Under the pieces are notes generated by a model, which was not told where the DNA came from, ran no database searches, and was given only the letters and a program-made list of their open reading frames with translations. The position numbers and the translations under genes were made by a program. Of a DNA stretch of 64,000 bases, positions 31,977 to 40,215 are shown piece by piece; positions within the stretch are counted from its first letter, which is position 1; the number at the start of each line of letters is the position of its first letter. The DNA is from Stappia sp. 28M-7 (lineage in GTDB: Bacteria; Pseudomonadota; Alphaproteobacteria; Rhizobiales; Stappiaceae). The stretch spans positions 1 through 64,000 of the forward strand of contig NZ_JACMIA010000004.1 in the NCBI RefSeq assembly GCF_014252955.1, read 5' to 3'.

Positions 31977-33968
31977 GTGTTCAACGACGACGATTTCAAA
32001 CCCAAGCTCGGCAAGATCCGCTCGTGCGGCTCGAAGGGCGGCCGCAAATTCCTGCATCAGGTTTTGGCTGCATCAAACCTCGCGCGCGGCGGAGCGGGCG
32101 GCACACGCAAGTCCCGCTTCACCGGCAGCCGCATCGGGCGCGGCGCAGGCGTCGGGCGCGTGCTGGCGAACCGAGACCGTTACGCAGCCTTCCGCCAGCG
32201 CCGCGTCATCATCAAATCCCGCATCGTCAAGCTGGCCGGCAAGGGGATGGCCAAGGGAATGGAAAATGCGCGGGCCCATCTGCGGTATATCCAGCGCGAC
32301 GGCGTGACCCGCGAGGGCGAGCCGGGTGAGCTTTACGGCGCCGAGCAGGACCGGGCGGACGGAAAAGCCTTCCTGGAGCGTTCCGAGGGCGACCGCCATC
32401 AGTTCCGCTTCATCGTCTCGGCCGAGGACGGCGCGGAATACGACGACCTCAAGCCGCTCACCCGCCGCCTGATGAACCGCATGGAGGAAGATCTCGGTAC
32501 CAAGCTCGATTGGGTGGCGGTCGATCATTACAACACCGGCCATCCGCACACGCATATCCTGGTGCGTGGCCGCGACGAGCGCGGCAAGGACCTCATCATC
32601 GCCCGCGATTACATAACCACCGGCATGCGCGAGCGCGCCGCGGAGATCGTCAGCCTGGATTTCGGGCCGCGCTCGGATTTCGAGATCGAGAACCGGCTGC
32701 GCCGCGAGATCGAGCAGGAGCGCCTGACCAGCATCGATCGCCGCCTCATCCGTGACATGGACGATGCTGGTCTCGTCGCCGCGACTGACCGCGACGCCTT
32801 CCAGCAGAGCCTGCGCGTGGGCCGGCTGCAGAAGCTGAAGCGGCTCGGCTTGGCCGAGGAACTTCGCCCCGGCCAGTGGCGGCTGGAAGTGGGGCTGGAG
32901 GATACGCTCCGCCGCATGGGCGAGCGCGGCGACATCATCAAGACCATGCACCGCGAAACGGCCGGGCAAAACATCGCCCGCAGCCCCGGCGATTACGTCA
33001 TCCTCGACCTAGGAGACCCGACCGCGAGCCCCGTCATCGGGCGCGTGGTGGCGCGCGGGCTATCCGACGAACTCAAAGATCGCCATTATCTGATCGTCGA
33101 CGGGGTAGATGGGCGGACCCATTACGTCGACATCGGCAGGGGCGAGGCGACCGAGCCGACGCCGGACGGCAATATCGTGCGTGTGACGCCGAAGAACATC
33201 GAGCCTCGGCGCGTGGATCGAACCGTCGCTGAGGTCGCCGCTGCCAACGACGGGCGCTACACCATCGACCTGCACCTCAAGCACGATCCCCGCGCCACAG
33301 AGGATTACGCCGAGACCCATGTGCGGCGGCTCGAAGCCATCCGCCGCGCCACCGGTGGCGTTGCCCGTGAGCCCGACGGGACCTGGATCGTCGAGCCCGA
33401 CCATCTCGACCGGGTGGTGGAATACGAGCGGAGCATGGCTCGCGCAGCGCCGGTCATCGTCGAGAAGCTGTCCCATCTCACGCTCGACCGGCAGGTGGGC
33501 ACCGACGGTGCCACCTGGCTCGACCGCGAGCTCGTCTCGGATCATCCGGAACCCACCCGCGACTCCGGTTTCGGTCGGGAGGTGCGCGAGGCCCAGGCGC
33601 GCCGTCGGCAATGGCTGATCGCCGAGGGCCTCGCTCACGAGGAACAGAATCGGATCGTCTATCGTGCCAACATGCTGGCGACCCTGCGCCGGCGCGAGCT
33701 TGCCCGTGTTGCCGGCCAGCTCTCAGACCAGATCGGTCTCGCCTATGTCGAGACCCGCTCCGGCGAGTCGGTGGAAGGCACGCTTCGCCGCTCCATTGAG
33801 CTTGCCAGCGGCAAATATGCGCTCGTCGAAAACAGCCGCGAATTCACCCTCGTCCCCTGGCGCCCCATCCTCGAACGCCATGTCGGCAAGCAGGTCTCCG
33901 GCATCATGCGCGACGACGGCATTTCCTGGACCATTGGGAGGCAGAGGGGTGGGCCGAACATAACGTAG
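31977..33968 (+). CDS. rlxS: DUF3363 MOB-type relaxase (RlxS-like)
   Basis: About 663 residues from GTG 31977, chosen because GAGGAG lies 7 nt upstream; an ATG at 31953 is the alternative. The HUH-type motif WVAVDHYNTGHPHTHILVRG (near residue 180-195) coordinates the metal for nicking. The rest matches the long DUF3363 region, with GDYVILDLGD and HLKHDPRATEDYAETHVRRL. The relaxase cuts oriT and pilots the strand through TraG and the Trb channel. In related ICEs traG follows directly; here about 19 kb of stress-tolerance cargo intervenes. The C-terminal end (RQRGGPNIT) looks complete. Confidence 0.93.
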   Translation: MFNDDDFKPKLGKIRSCGSKGGRKFLHQVLAASNLARGGAGGTRKSRFTGSRIGRGAGVGRVLANRDRYAAFRQRRVIIKSRIVKLAGKGMAKGMENARAHLRYIQRDGVTREGEPGELYGAEQDRADGKAFLERSEGDRHQFRFIVSAEDGAEYDDLKPLTRRLMNRMEEDLGTKLDWVAVDHYNTGHPHTHILVRGRDERGKDLIIARDYITTGMRERAAEIVSLDFGPRSDFEIENRLRREIEQERLTSIDRRLIRDMDDAGLVAATDRDAFQQSLRVGRLQKLKRLGLAEELRPGQWRLEVGLEDTLRRMGERGDIIKTMHRETAGQNIARSPGDYVILDLGDPTASPVIGRVVARGLSDELKDRHYLIVDGVDGRTHYVDIGRGEATEPTPDGNIVRVTPKNIEPRRVDRTVAEVAAANDGRYTIDLHLKHDPRATEDYAETHVRRLEAIRRATGGVAREPDGTWIVEPDHLDRVVEYERSMARAAPVIVEKLSHLTLDRQVGTDGATWLDRELVSDHPEPTRDSGFGREVREAQARRRQWLIAEGLAHEEQNRIVYRANMLATLRRRELARVAGQLSDQIGLAYVETRSGESVEGTLRRSIELASGKYALVENSREFTLVPWRPILERHVGKQVSGIMRDDGISWTIGRQRGGPNIT

Positions 33969-34084
33969 TCATTCGTGGGGAAAGACCCGTCGGCAGGGGG
34001 CTTCAATTGACAATCGCGGTGTTGATCAAACGACGGCGCGACCTTCCGCTAAGCGCTGCAAAGCATGCGTTTCGCCAGAAATGT

Positions 34085-34300
34085 CTAGAGCAACCCCGCC
34101 AGAATCAACCGATAGATCACGAAATGAGTAAAGCTGGCGCGCTAGAGCCAAGCCATCAGCCCGGCAATCGCAGCAAGTGCACTTGCAAACGCAAGCATCC
34201 CGGCAAGCACTGCGTCGCCCTGAAGCGCGACGTCCCCGGGCCGAGCGAGGTCATAACCTCCAAGAAGGCCCGCCGCGGTGGTGGTGCGGATAGAGAGCGG
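34085..34300 (-). pseudogene. uppP: 3' remnant of uppP/bacA (undecaprenyl-diphosphatase) with internal stop
   Basis: On the minus strand the sequence reads TTTAAGLLGGYDLARPGDVA, then LAGMLAFASALAAIAGLMAWL, a TAG stop (34142-34144), then in the same frame RASFTHFVIYRLILAGLL and a final stop at 34085. This is the C-terminus of UppP, which recycles undecaprenyl pyrophosphate in the inner membrane. The 5' part is missing beyond about 34,300. It is decaying DNA at the left margin of the cargo. The remaining bases in 33969-34364 show no gene. Confidence 0.7.
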
Positions 34301-34364
34301 TAACGAAAAGTGTGCCGTGTCAACGGCGTCGCTTGTCCACCGTTGGGGGACAGTGGACGAGCGG

Positions 34365-34922
34365 CTAGTGTTCCCGGACAGACGCGGGAAGCTCACGATC
34401 GGCCCAATGCGGGATCGACCGATCTTGCTTTGGACGACGCGGAGGAGGAAGTATCCCCACCGCATGCTCAGCTTTGGCCAGCTTTTCGAATTGGTCGGGG
34501 GGTATCGCCGACCGCAATCCCTCGACGGCGGTCTTCAGAGCTTGGGCCTTTTCACCTCGTTCGATCGCTTGATCGGCCGCCAGTGTCGCAATCAACGGTA
34601 CCGGCTGCGTACCGCCACCTGGCGGATGATCATTTGCTGTGGGTGGCCGCGTATCATCTTCCGGTCGTGGGCTAGCCGAGCGAGGGCGGAAAACGGGAGG
34701 CTCGAGGAAGTCGATTAACGCTTTTTTCGCAGACGGACCGTGTTCGACTTGCGCGAAGACCTGCCGATCGTGAAGCGCCGCGTCAGCATCGGCAATCGAT
34801 CGTACGATCGGCCGCTCCCTATCAAGTGAATGAGAGTTGAGAGCTTTCGATAGCGAAGGGGAGACCGTCGACACCAAAACTGTTGTCGACAAGAGCGCTA
34901 GGGTTTTGAGATTGTTCCTCAT
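34365..34922 (-). CDS. Hypothetical secreted protein
   Basis: 185 residues starting MRNNLKTLALLSTTVLVSTV, a convincing signal peptide with a cleavage site near Ser-Lys-Ala. The mature part has a Pro-rich linker (RPRSASPRPEDDTRPP) between two helical stretches; the second includes LAADQAIERGEKAQALKTAV. No family is recognised. A relation to the periplasmic YfdX proteins of other tLST islands was considered but not supported by motif. It lies between the uppP and IS481 remnants, so it may itself be a truncated passenger. Confidence 0.5.
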   Translation of the reverse strand: MRNNLKTLALLSTTVLVSTVSPSLSKALNSHSLDRERPIVRSIADADAALHDRQVFAQVEHGPSAKKALIDFLEPPVFRPRSASPRPEDDTRPPTANDHPPGGGTQPVPLIATLAADQAIERGEKAQALKTAVEGLRSAIPPDQFEKLAKAEHAVGILPPPRRPKQDRSIPHWADRELPASVREH

Positions 34923-35052
34923 GCAAACTTCCTTCCATACCGCAGGCTACGGTCATGAAATTAGGAGGCTCGTGTATCTGGGGTTCATCCCTACGGTGCC
35001 GAAAAGTTTCCAGAGGAAGAAATTTTGTAAACGAACGTTGCTCGGAAGACCA

Positions 35053-35358
35053 TTACGAGGAACGCGTCAAATCCGGGATGGTCGGCTGCAGCGCATTGAG
35101 GCAATCATCCAGTGGCAGCATCGTGTGGCGTCGGAAGGCGACAATCACCGCTTCCTCTTCCACCGACAGGACCGTCGAACGTGGTTCTGCCGGTCCCGTC
35201 CGGCGGTCGCTGACCGTATCACGGTTCTTCCACTTGGCGGCCATCTTCTGGTTAATCCCGTAGCGCTTGGCCAGCGTTTTCAGGCTCGCTTGACTATTCT
35301 GTATTGCTCGACGAACCGCCTCTGTCGTCGTGGCGCTGCCGTGAAGAAACTGTCCCAT
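35053..35358 (-). mobile_element. IS481-family transposase, N-terminal remnant
   Basis: Reads MGQFLHGSATTTEAVRRAIQ, then SLKTLAKRYGINQKMAAKWK (helix-turn-helix), STVLSVEEEAVIVAFRRHT and PLDDCLNALQPTIPDLTRSS, the N-terminal 100 residues of an IS481 transposase, with GGAAGGA before the ATG at 35358. The DDE catalytic core is gone: the frame ends shortly after LTRSS at about 35,053. It marks the left edge of the tLST next to htpX. The bases at 35359-35541 hold the start-side end of the IS and nothing else recognisable. Confidence 0.75.
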
Positions 35359-35541
35359 AGTGCATCCTTCCATTCCTGGGAAAACAATGCACCATCAAAG
35401 CCCGGGATCAAACACCAAGATCTGCCGCAAGAAGTTTTCAGGCGAGCCAAAATTCGATTGAAACTTCTGGCTGGTTTCGCGCTTTAAAGATACCGCAATC
35501 TCGTCAGGAGCAAACTTTGGTGGTAAAATGCCAAGCGCGTT

Positions 35542-36486
35542 CTACCAATAAAATCCATATCGACGGAATTTGGGCGGCAAGAACGAGGGTAGCCGTGGTT
35601 TATAAGACATGCCCGCAATTGTCGGATACTGCGGTGTTGCCAAGGCGGTGAGTTCACGCAGCCTGGCGATCCGACTTTCTGTGCTTGGATGCGTTCGCAA
35701 GAGAGACGGCTCGGGAATGCGCCGGCCGGGAAGAAAAATTTCTTCCCAGAACCTTCCGACACGACGTTCGAGTTTGCTCAGCGCTCTCATGAGACCCTCC
35801 GGGTCGCCAGTCAGCTCTGCCGCCGCGCGATCTGCGTCATACTCGCGGGTGCGCGACAGGCCGAGCTGCACGAGCGCCATCAAGGTGGGCGCGAAGATGA
35901 GAAGCGCCACGATATGCCACGGAACATAGACCGCGCCCGCGAAAATAAGAGGTAGGTTGAGGAGCAGCAGGAATTGTCCAAGCCAACTCGCGATGGAAAC
36001 CAACCGTGACATCATATCTGCCAATCCCATGATCCACAGGTCGCGGTTCGCGATGTGGCCAACTTCGTGAGCCAGGACGCCGACGAGTTCGCGACCGTCG
36101 AGGAGTTGAAGCAGTCCATCGGTGACGCAGATTGTACTGTCTTCCGGACTGCCCATCGCGAAGGCGTTCGGCAACGGGCTCGATACGCGATAGAGCTTCG
36201 GCGCGCGCGGCAAATCGGCACGTCGCGCAAGTTCCGCTATTCCTGCGACAAGGCCGGGCGCATCACGTCCCGTTATGCGCTCCGCCTGATATGCGGACAG
36301 CAAGAAGTCTTGCGGCAGATTGGGGGCAAAAATCAGACCCGCAACCATTCCGAAGGCAAGCAGCAGCCCGACCTCCGCGCCGACGACCGCTGTCATGGAC
36401 ACCCAGGCGATCATCGCCATAAGGCCAAGCAAGAGCGCGGATTGGACGAGATTGATAAATCGATGCCTCGTCGAGACAGCAGGCAT
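35542..36486 (-). CDS. htpX: HtpX-type M48 zinc metalloprotease of the tLST
   Basis: 314 residues. Two N-terminal membrane segments (LVQSALLLGLMAMIAWVSM, then VGLLLAFGMVAGLIFA) and two more near 150-200 surround the catalytic HEVGH (His140, Glu141, His144); the third ligand lies in YDADRAAAEL near 215. It degrades misfolded inner-membrane proteins together with FtsH, which is encoded at 40216. It is the last gene of the minus-strand unit, 9 nt after the degP-like gene. M48 proteases are regular members of gammaproteobacterial tLST islands. Confidence 0.9.
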   Translation of the reverse strand: MPAVSTRHRFINLVQSALLLGLMAMIAWVSMTAVVGAEVGLLLAFGMVAGLIFAPNLPQDFLLSAYQAERITGRDAPGLVAGIAELARRADLPRAPKLYRVSSPLPNAFAMGSPEDSTICVTDGLLQLLDGRELVGVLAHEVGHIANRDLWIMGLADMMSRLVSIASWLGQFLLLLNLPLIFAGAVYVPWHIVALLIFAPTLMALVQLGLSRTREYDADRAAAELTGDPEGLMRALSKLERRVGRFWEEIFLPGRRIPEPSLLRTHPSTESRIARLRELTALATPQYPTIAGMSYKPRLPSFLPPKFRRYGFYW

Positions 36487-36495
36487 TTCCGGCTC

Positions 36496-37614
36496 CTATC
36501 GCGGTTCGCCAAGTGTGATCCTGAGGCTCTTGTGTTGATCGCCGCGCCGGAGGTGCAATTCAACCTGATCCCCGGGGCGATGCGCTTCGAGCGCCGCGAT
36601 CAGGTCAGCCGCTTCATCAACTCTAGTCGCTCCAAGGCCGATTATCCGGTCGCCGGCTACAATGAACCCATCGCCGCTAATGCGGGCGGGGACCAGTCCC
36701 GCGCGGGCAGCGGGGCCGTCAGGATCGACTCCGAGGACCATGACGCCGGAGGTGCCCTTCTGCGCGAGCATTGAATCGACCCTAGGATCGAATAAAACGC
36801 CGAGACGTGGCGGTGCATAGCTGCCGCGAGCGATGAGCTGTGGCACCACCCGATTGACCGTATCGACGGGCACCGCAAAGCCGATTCCCGCGCTGCCGCC
36901 GGATGGACTGAAAATCGCCGTGTTGACGCCGATCAGACGCCCCGCGCTGTCAATCAGAGGGCCACCGGAATTTCCGGGGTTAATTGCTGCGTCCGTCTGG
37001 ATCAGGCCACGTATCGGGAGACTGCCTTCTCCCGGCAATTCGCGGCCGAGAGCCGAGACAATTCCGGTCGTCATCGTCCAGTCCAAGCCAAACGGATTGC
37101 CGATGGCGAACACGCTCTGACCGACACGCAACTCGTTGCTGGTGCCGATGGGGATTGGCGGTGGCCGGTCAGAACCTACGCCGATATGCAGGACTGCCAG
37201 ATCGTGCTCGGGGGCACGCCCCACCAGGCGCGCGGAGAAGGCACGGCCATCAGCCAGCCTGACGACTGCCCGGCTCGCGCCGGCGATAACATGATTGTTC
37301 GTCACCACATGACCGAGTTCGTCCCAGACGAATCCTGAACCGTTCCCGCGCGGAACGTCATAGGCATTCCGGGTCCAGGGATCGACTACACGCTCGGCCG
37401 TCGTGATGAAGACGACACTGTCTCGAGCGGCGTTGAATACCGTGATGGTGCTTTGTTCAAACGCCGCCAAGTCGCCGCGCGGAGCCACGGCGCGCGGTTT
37501 GGCAAACCCACCGAGCACAACGCCCTGAATGATAGGAAAGCTCTGCCACACAATTATGATAAGGAGCGCGGCAGAGGTTGCTGAAACAAGTCGAATGAAA
37601 AAGGTTCGGTTCAT
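36496..37614 (-). CDS. DegP/DegS-like periplasmic serine protease with one PDZ domain
   Basis: 372 residues. An N-terminal membrane anchor (LVSATSAALLIIIVWQSFPI) is followed by the S1C protease with His108 (VTNNHVIAG), Asp138 (EHDLAVLHIG) and Ser216 (AAINPGNSGGPLID), and by a single PDZ domain (GVMVLGVDPDGPAARAGLVP). The anchor plus single PDZ resembles DegS, while tLST islands usually list it as DegP. It cleaves misfolded periplasmic proteins. ATG 37614 overlaps the psiE stop (ATGA), so the two are coupled. Confidence 0.9.
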   Translation of the reverse strand: MNRTFFIRLVSATSAALLIIIVWQSFPIIQGVVLGGFAKPRAVAPRGDLAAFEQSTITVFNAARDSVVFITTAERVVDPWTRNAYDVPRGNGSGFVWDELGHVVTNNHVIAGASRAVVRLADGRAFSARLVGRAPEHDLAVLHIGVGSDRPPPIPIGTSNELRVGQSVFAIGNPFGLDWTMTTGIVSALGRELPGEGSLPIRGLIQTDAAINPGNSGGPLIDSAGRLIGVNTAIFSPSGGSAGIGFAVPVDTVNRVVPQLIARGSYAPPRLGVLFDPRVDSMLAQKGTSGVMVLGVDPDGPAARAGLVPARISGDGFIVAGDRIIGLGATRVDEAADLIAALEAHRPGDQVELHLRRGDQHKSLRITLGEPR

Positions 37615-38102
37615 TGACCGCCATCTGCATTTTCAGTAGGGGGCTGTTCGCGTCGGTCCTGATCGCGCACGAGCCAATGGACAACCCCGAGCGCAAGCGC
37701 CGCGCCCGCGAGTGCGGCAATCTTGGATGATTCCGTCTCGCCGAGGTCCAGGATGATGAATTTGCGCGCGATGGCGAGGAGCGCGATCAGCACGATCGTG
37801 CGGACCTGGAGGATCCCGAAGCTGCGTTCGGTCGCAACAAGAAGGGAGCGCTTGAACTCGAGCGCGATCACCACGGTGAAGATCATGCCGAACACCACCT
37901 GGAAGGTGGCGTAATCGAGAGTGTCGAATGCCCCCAGAACCAAGCGGTTCACGACTTCGCGCATCAGCGCCCAGACCGACGCCACGACGATCGCCGCAAT
38001 GATGACGCTGAGGACGAGGATGACAACTTGCTCGAACTTCTCGTAGAGCGTCATCGCCGACCATTGTTCACGGGTCAGCCCGGATCGCTGCAAGTCTTTC
38101 AT
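37611..38102 (-). CDS. psiE: PsiE-family membrane protein of the tLST
   Basis: 163 residues with four predicted membrane helices (QVVILVLSVIIAAIVVASVW, ATFQVVFGMIFTVVIALEF, VRTIVLIALLAIARKFIIL, IAALAGAALALGVVHWLV), as in phosphate-starvation-inducible PsiE. The family function is uncertain; in tLST islands it is a constant member next to degP and kefB. Its stop overlaps the degP-like start. A 114-bp gap with two palindromic elements separates it from the sHSP genes. Confidence 0.88.
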   Translation of the reverse strand: MKDLQRSGLTREQWSAMTLYEKFEQVVILVLSVIIAAIVVASVWALMREVVNRLVLGAFDTLDYATFQVVFGMIFTVVIALEFKRSLLVATERSFGILQVRTIVLIALLAIARKFIILDLGETESSKIAALAGAALALGVVHWLVRDQDRREQPPTENADGGQ

Positions 38103-38120
38103 GATTGCCTCTCGAAAGCC

Positions 38121-38172
38121 GCCCCGGAGAGACAGGCTCCCCGGGGCTTCGCCAGACGGTGCGATATCGCAC
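38121..38172. promoter_or_regulatory. Hairpin and 14-bp palindrome between hsp20 and psiE
   Basis: GCCCCGG (38121-38127) pairs with CCGGGGC (38141-38147), and next to it is a perfect 14-bp palindrome GTGCGATATCGCAC (38159-38172). In the direction of transcription the palindrome comes first. It may uncouple psiE-degP-htpX expression from the highly expressed sHSP genes (processing, attenuation or operator). Confidence 0.45.
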
Positions 38173-38216
38173 GGAGCGGAGGGGACGCCGCAAACCGGCG
38201 ACCCCCATGTGGCAAA

Positions 38217-38708
38217 TCAGCCGTTCTTGACCTCGATGCGCTTGACCTTGGCCTGCGCCTCGGGAGTCTGGGGCAGCTTGATCGTCAGAACCCCGTTCTT
38301 GAAGGATGCTTGCGCCTTTTCGCCATCCACACCGGGGGGGAGCGGAATTGTCCGGTAGATCGCGCCGTAGCTGCGCTCGGACAGGTAATACCCCTTTTTC
38401 TCCTCCTGGCGCTCGATCTTCTTCTCCCCCTTCACAGTCAACATGTCATCGTTGACCGTCACCTCGATGTCCTTCATCTCCATGCCCGGCAGCTCGATCG
38501 ATACTTCGATCGCCTTGTCGGTCTCGACCACGTCGGATTTCGCTTCGCCGCTGCCAAAGGGCCATTCGAAATGACCGACACGGTTCCAGAAGTTCTCGAA
38601 CACATGGTTCATTTCGCGCTGGAGTGTCGCGATCGGGTTGTCTTCGCTGCTCTTGGCATCTGGCGCGCCGTCCTTGCGCGCCCAGGGGATGAGGTCTTTG
38701 ATCTGCAT
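38217..38708 (-). CDS. hsp20: Small heat shock protein Hsp20 (third of tandem)
   Basis: 163 residues. The alpha-crystallin domain spans about 55-155: KSDVVETDKAIEVSIELPGM, DDMLTVKGEKKIERQ, SYGAIYRTIPLP and GVLTIKLPQ, with a C-terminal VKRIEV patch in place of the usual IXI. The 50-residue N-terminal arm (LIPWARKDGAPDAKSS, FENFWNRVGHFEWPFG) is typical of class A bacterial sHSPs. It binds unfolding proteins without ATP and hands them to ClpK or DnaK for recovery. Sequence divergence from the other two copies argues against recent tandem duplication. Confidence 0.93.
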   Translation of the reverse strand: MQIKDLIPWARKDGAPDAKSSEDNPIATLQREMNHVFENFWNRVGHFEWPFGSGEAKSDVVETDKAIEVSIELPGMEMKDIEVTVNDDMLTVKGEKKIERQEEKKGYYLSERSYGAIYRTIPLPPGVDGEKAQASFKNGVLTIKLPQTPEAQAKVKRIEVKNG

Positions 38709-38728
38709 GATATGGTCTCCTTCGGTTT

Positions 38729-39127
38729 TCAGGCGCCCTTGACGGCGATCTTTTTCGGCTGCGCTTCAGGGGCTCGGGGGAGCGTCAGGGTGAGGACACC
38801 TCCACGCATCTCGGCTTCGATCCTGTTGGGGTCGAAGTCCTCGGAAAGCGTGAAGGCACGCTCGAAATCGCCCTCGCCATATTCGGCATAGGCAAGTTCG
38901 AGGTTTTCCGGCCGCACCGAGTCAACTTTGCCGCGGATCGTCAACACACGATTTTCGAGCGTGATCTCGACCGCATCGGCGGCGACCCCAGGCATTTCAA
39001 GCATCATGGAGACACCCTGATCGGTCTCGACGATATCGGTCAACGGGCGGTAGATGCGTCCGCCGCCGGTGGTCTCGGGCGAGTCGGTCGGCGTCTTTTC
39101 GGCGGCTTGCGTGATGTCGGTGCTCAT
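38729..39127 (-). CDS. hsp20: Small heat shock protein Hsp20 (second of tandem)
   Basis: 132 residues with a short N-terminal arm (STDITQAAEKTPTDSPETTG) and an alpha-crystallin domain: YRPLTDIVETDQGVSMMLEM, ENRVLTIRGKVDS, YGEGDFERAFTLSEDF and GVLTLTLPRAPE, ending KKIAVKGA. It is shorter than its neighbours and lacks an aromatic N-terminal arm, so it probably forms mixed oligomers with them. It is separated from the first sHSP by 14 nt and from the third by 20 nt, all in one transcript. Confidence 0.93.
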   Translation of the reverse strand: MSTDITQAAEKTPTDSPETTGGGRIYRPLTDIVETDQGVSMMLEMPGVAADAVEITLENRVLTIRGKVDSVRPENLELAYAEYGEGDFERAFTLSEDFDPNRIEAEMRGGVLTLTLPRAPEAQPKKIAVKGA

Positions 39128-39141
39128 CGTTCCAGCTCCTC

Positions 39142-39567
39142 TCAGGCTGCCTTGATCTCGATTTTCTTCGGCTTTTCTTCCTCGGGCCGGGAGATGACGA
39201 TCCGCAATACGCCGTTCGTCATCCTCGCCTCGACCTTGTCATCCGAGGCCGCGAACGGCAGGCGGATAGTGCGGGAAAACCTGCCGAAACCGCGTTCGTT
39301 GCGGTGCCAGCGCGCACCGTCGGGAACCTCGGGCGCCTTGCGTTCGCCCGAAAGCGTCAGGACGTTGTCCTTAACCGAAATCTCAATGTCGCCCGGTTCG
39401 ATGCCGGGAAGTTCAGCGGCGATGGCAACGGCCTCAGGGCCTTGCCAGACATTCACCGCCGGGAACGCCGCGCGGGCCGGCGGCCAGAAACCGCGGTCGA
39501 GATCGCGCATCATGGAGCGCATCAGCGCAAAGGGATCGCTGCGGCGCAGATATGTCGGGTAGAGCAT
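39142..39567 (-). CDS. hsp20: Small heat shock protein Hsp20 (first of tandem)
   Basis: 141 residues from ATG 39567 with AGGAGG upstream. The N-terminal arm (YLRRSDPFALMRSMMRDLDR, then GFWPPA) is aromatic; the alpha-crystallin domain has AVAIAAELPGIEPGDIEISV, DNVLTLSGERKAP, GFGRFSRTIRLPFAA and GVLRIVISRPEEEKP, ending KKIEIKAA (IEI motif). It is the promoter-proximal gene of the minus-strand stress unit and is transcribed divergently from marR-ftsH-clpK. A perfect palindrome lies in the shared upstream region. Confidence 0.93.
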   Translation of the reverse strand: MLYPTYLRRSDPFALMRSMMRDLDRGFWPPARAAFPAVNVWQGPEAVAIAAELPGIEPGDIEISVKDNVLTLSGERKAPEVPDGARWHRNERGFGRFSRTIRLPFAASDDKVEARMTNGVLRIVISRPEEEKPKKIEIKAA

Positions 39568-39769
39568 TACTGGCCTCCTGTTGCTGATCGATGCCCCCGA
39601 ACCGTCGGCATGGAGGGACCGGGCAACGGTGCCGGCCGGATGTCGGTTCGGAGACCGCCCATCAAGATAGGTGGATCCATTTATTATGCAAGCATGTATG
39701 ATGCTTGCATTGCACTTTGGGTAGACCGCAGTCTATCCTGTTTCTCATGCAGACGGAGGAAAGATACCC
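39568..39769. promoter_or_regulatory. Divergent promoter region of the tLST
   Basis: 202 bp between hsp20 (minus) and marR (plus). A perfect 25-bp operator-like palindrome is at 39686-39710 and a second palindrome TAGAC-CGCA-GTCTA at 39722-39735. Tentative boxes: plus strand TTGCAC (39710-39715) and TATCCT (39734-39739), 18-nt spacer; minus strand TTGCAT within the palindrome and TATCTT, 16-nt spacer. Both -35 candidates touch the palindrome. Confidence 0.5.
39686..39710. promoter_or_regulatory. Candidate MarR operator: perfect palindrome
   Basis: ATGCAAGCAT-GTATG-ATGCTTGCAT: two identical 10-bp arms in inverted orientation with a 5-nt spacer, 60 nt upstream of the marR start. The size and symmetry are those of a MarR dimer site. 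It could repress both divergent units at once. Confidence 0.75.
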
Positions 39770-40201
39770 TTGATCACTTCTGATCTCGCCCTGATCGGGA
39801 CGACGATCCACCGGGTCGCGCAGCTCATCCAGCAGCGGATCGACCAAGACATCCGCGACAGCGGCCTGACCCGCCTGTCCTGGATGGCGGCGGCGCATGT
39901 CGAGGATGCGCCCGGGCTGACCATCGGCGATCTGGCCGACCGACTTGAGGTCGGCCCGGCCACTGCGGGCCAGCTCGTCGATCGCATGGTCCGGGGCGGC
40001 TGGGTCGAGCGGTCGCCCTCGCTCGACGACAGGCGGTCGCAGATCGTCACCGCAACGTCGAAGGCCCGGGGGATGCTGGAGGAACTCGCGCCGCGGCAAT
40101 CGGCGCTCGAACATGAAATCCTGCAGGATCTGTCGGCAGACGAAAGGCGCATCCTGCTGGCGCTGCTCGAGCGGATCAGGGCGCGGCTCGGGCGCCAGTG
40201 A
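39770..40201 (+). CDS. MarR-family regulator of the tLST
   Basis: 143 residues from TTG 39770, supported by GGAGGA 9 nt upstream. It has the MarR winged helix: LTRLSWMAAAHVEDAPGLTI, GDLADRLEVGPATAGQLVDR (recognition helix) and MVRGGWVERSPSLDDRRSQ (wing). No cysteine is present in the visible core, so redox sensing by thiols is unlikely; the ligand is unknown. The GTGA overlap with the next gene couples it to ftsH. It most likely binds the palindrome at 39686-39710. MarR control is not described for the tLST islands I know. Confidence 0.88.
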   Translation: MITSDLALIGTTIHRVAQLIQQRIDQDIRDSGLTRLSWMAAAHVEDAPGLTIGDLADRLEVGPATAGQLVDRMVRGGWVERSPSLDDRRSQIVTATSKARGMLEELAPRQSALEHEILQDLSADERRILLALLERIRARLGRQ

Positions 40202-40215
40202 AAGGGACAAGCGGC

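Noticed and set aside
34321-34360. GTCCAC/GTGGAC inverted repeat as a transposon end
   Set aside because: Only 6-bp arms, no second copy found across the cargo and no target duplication seen.
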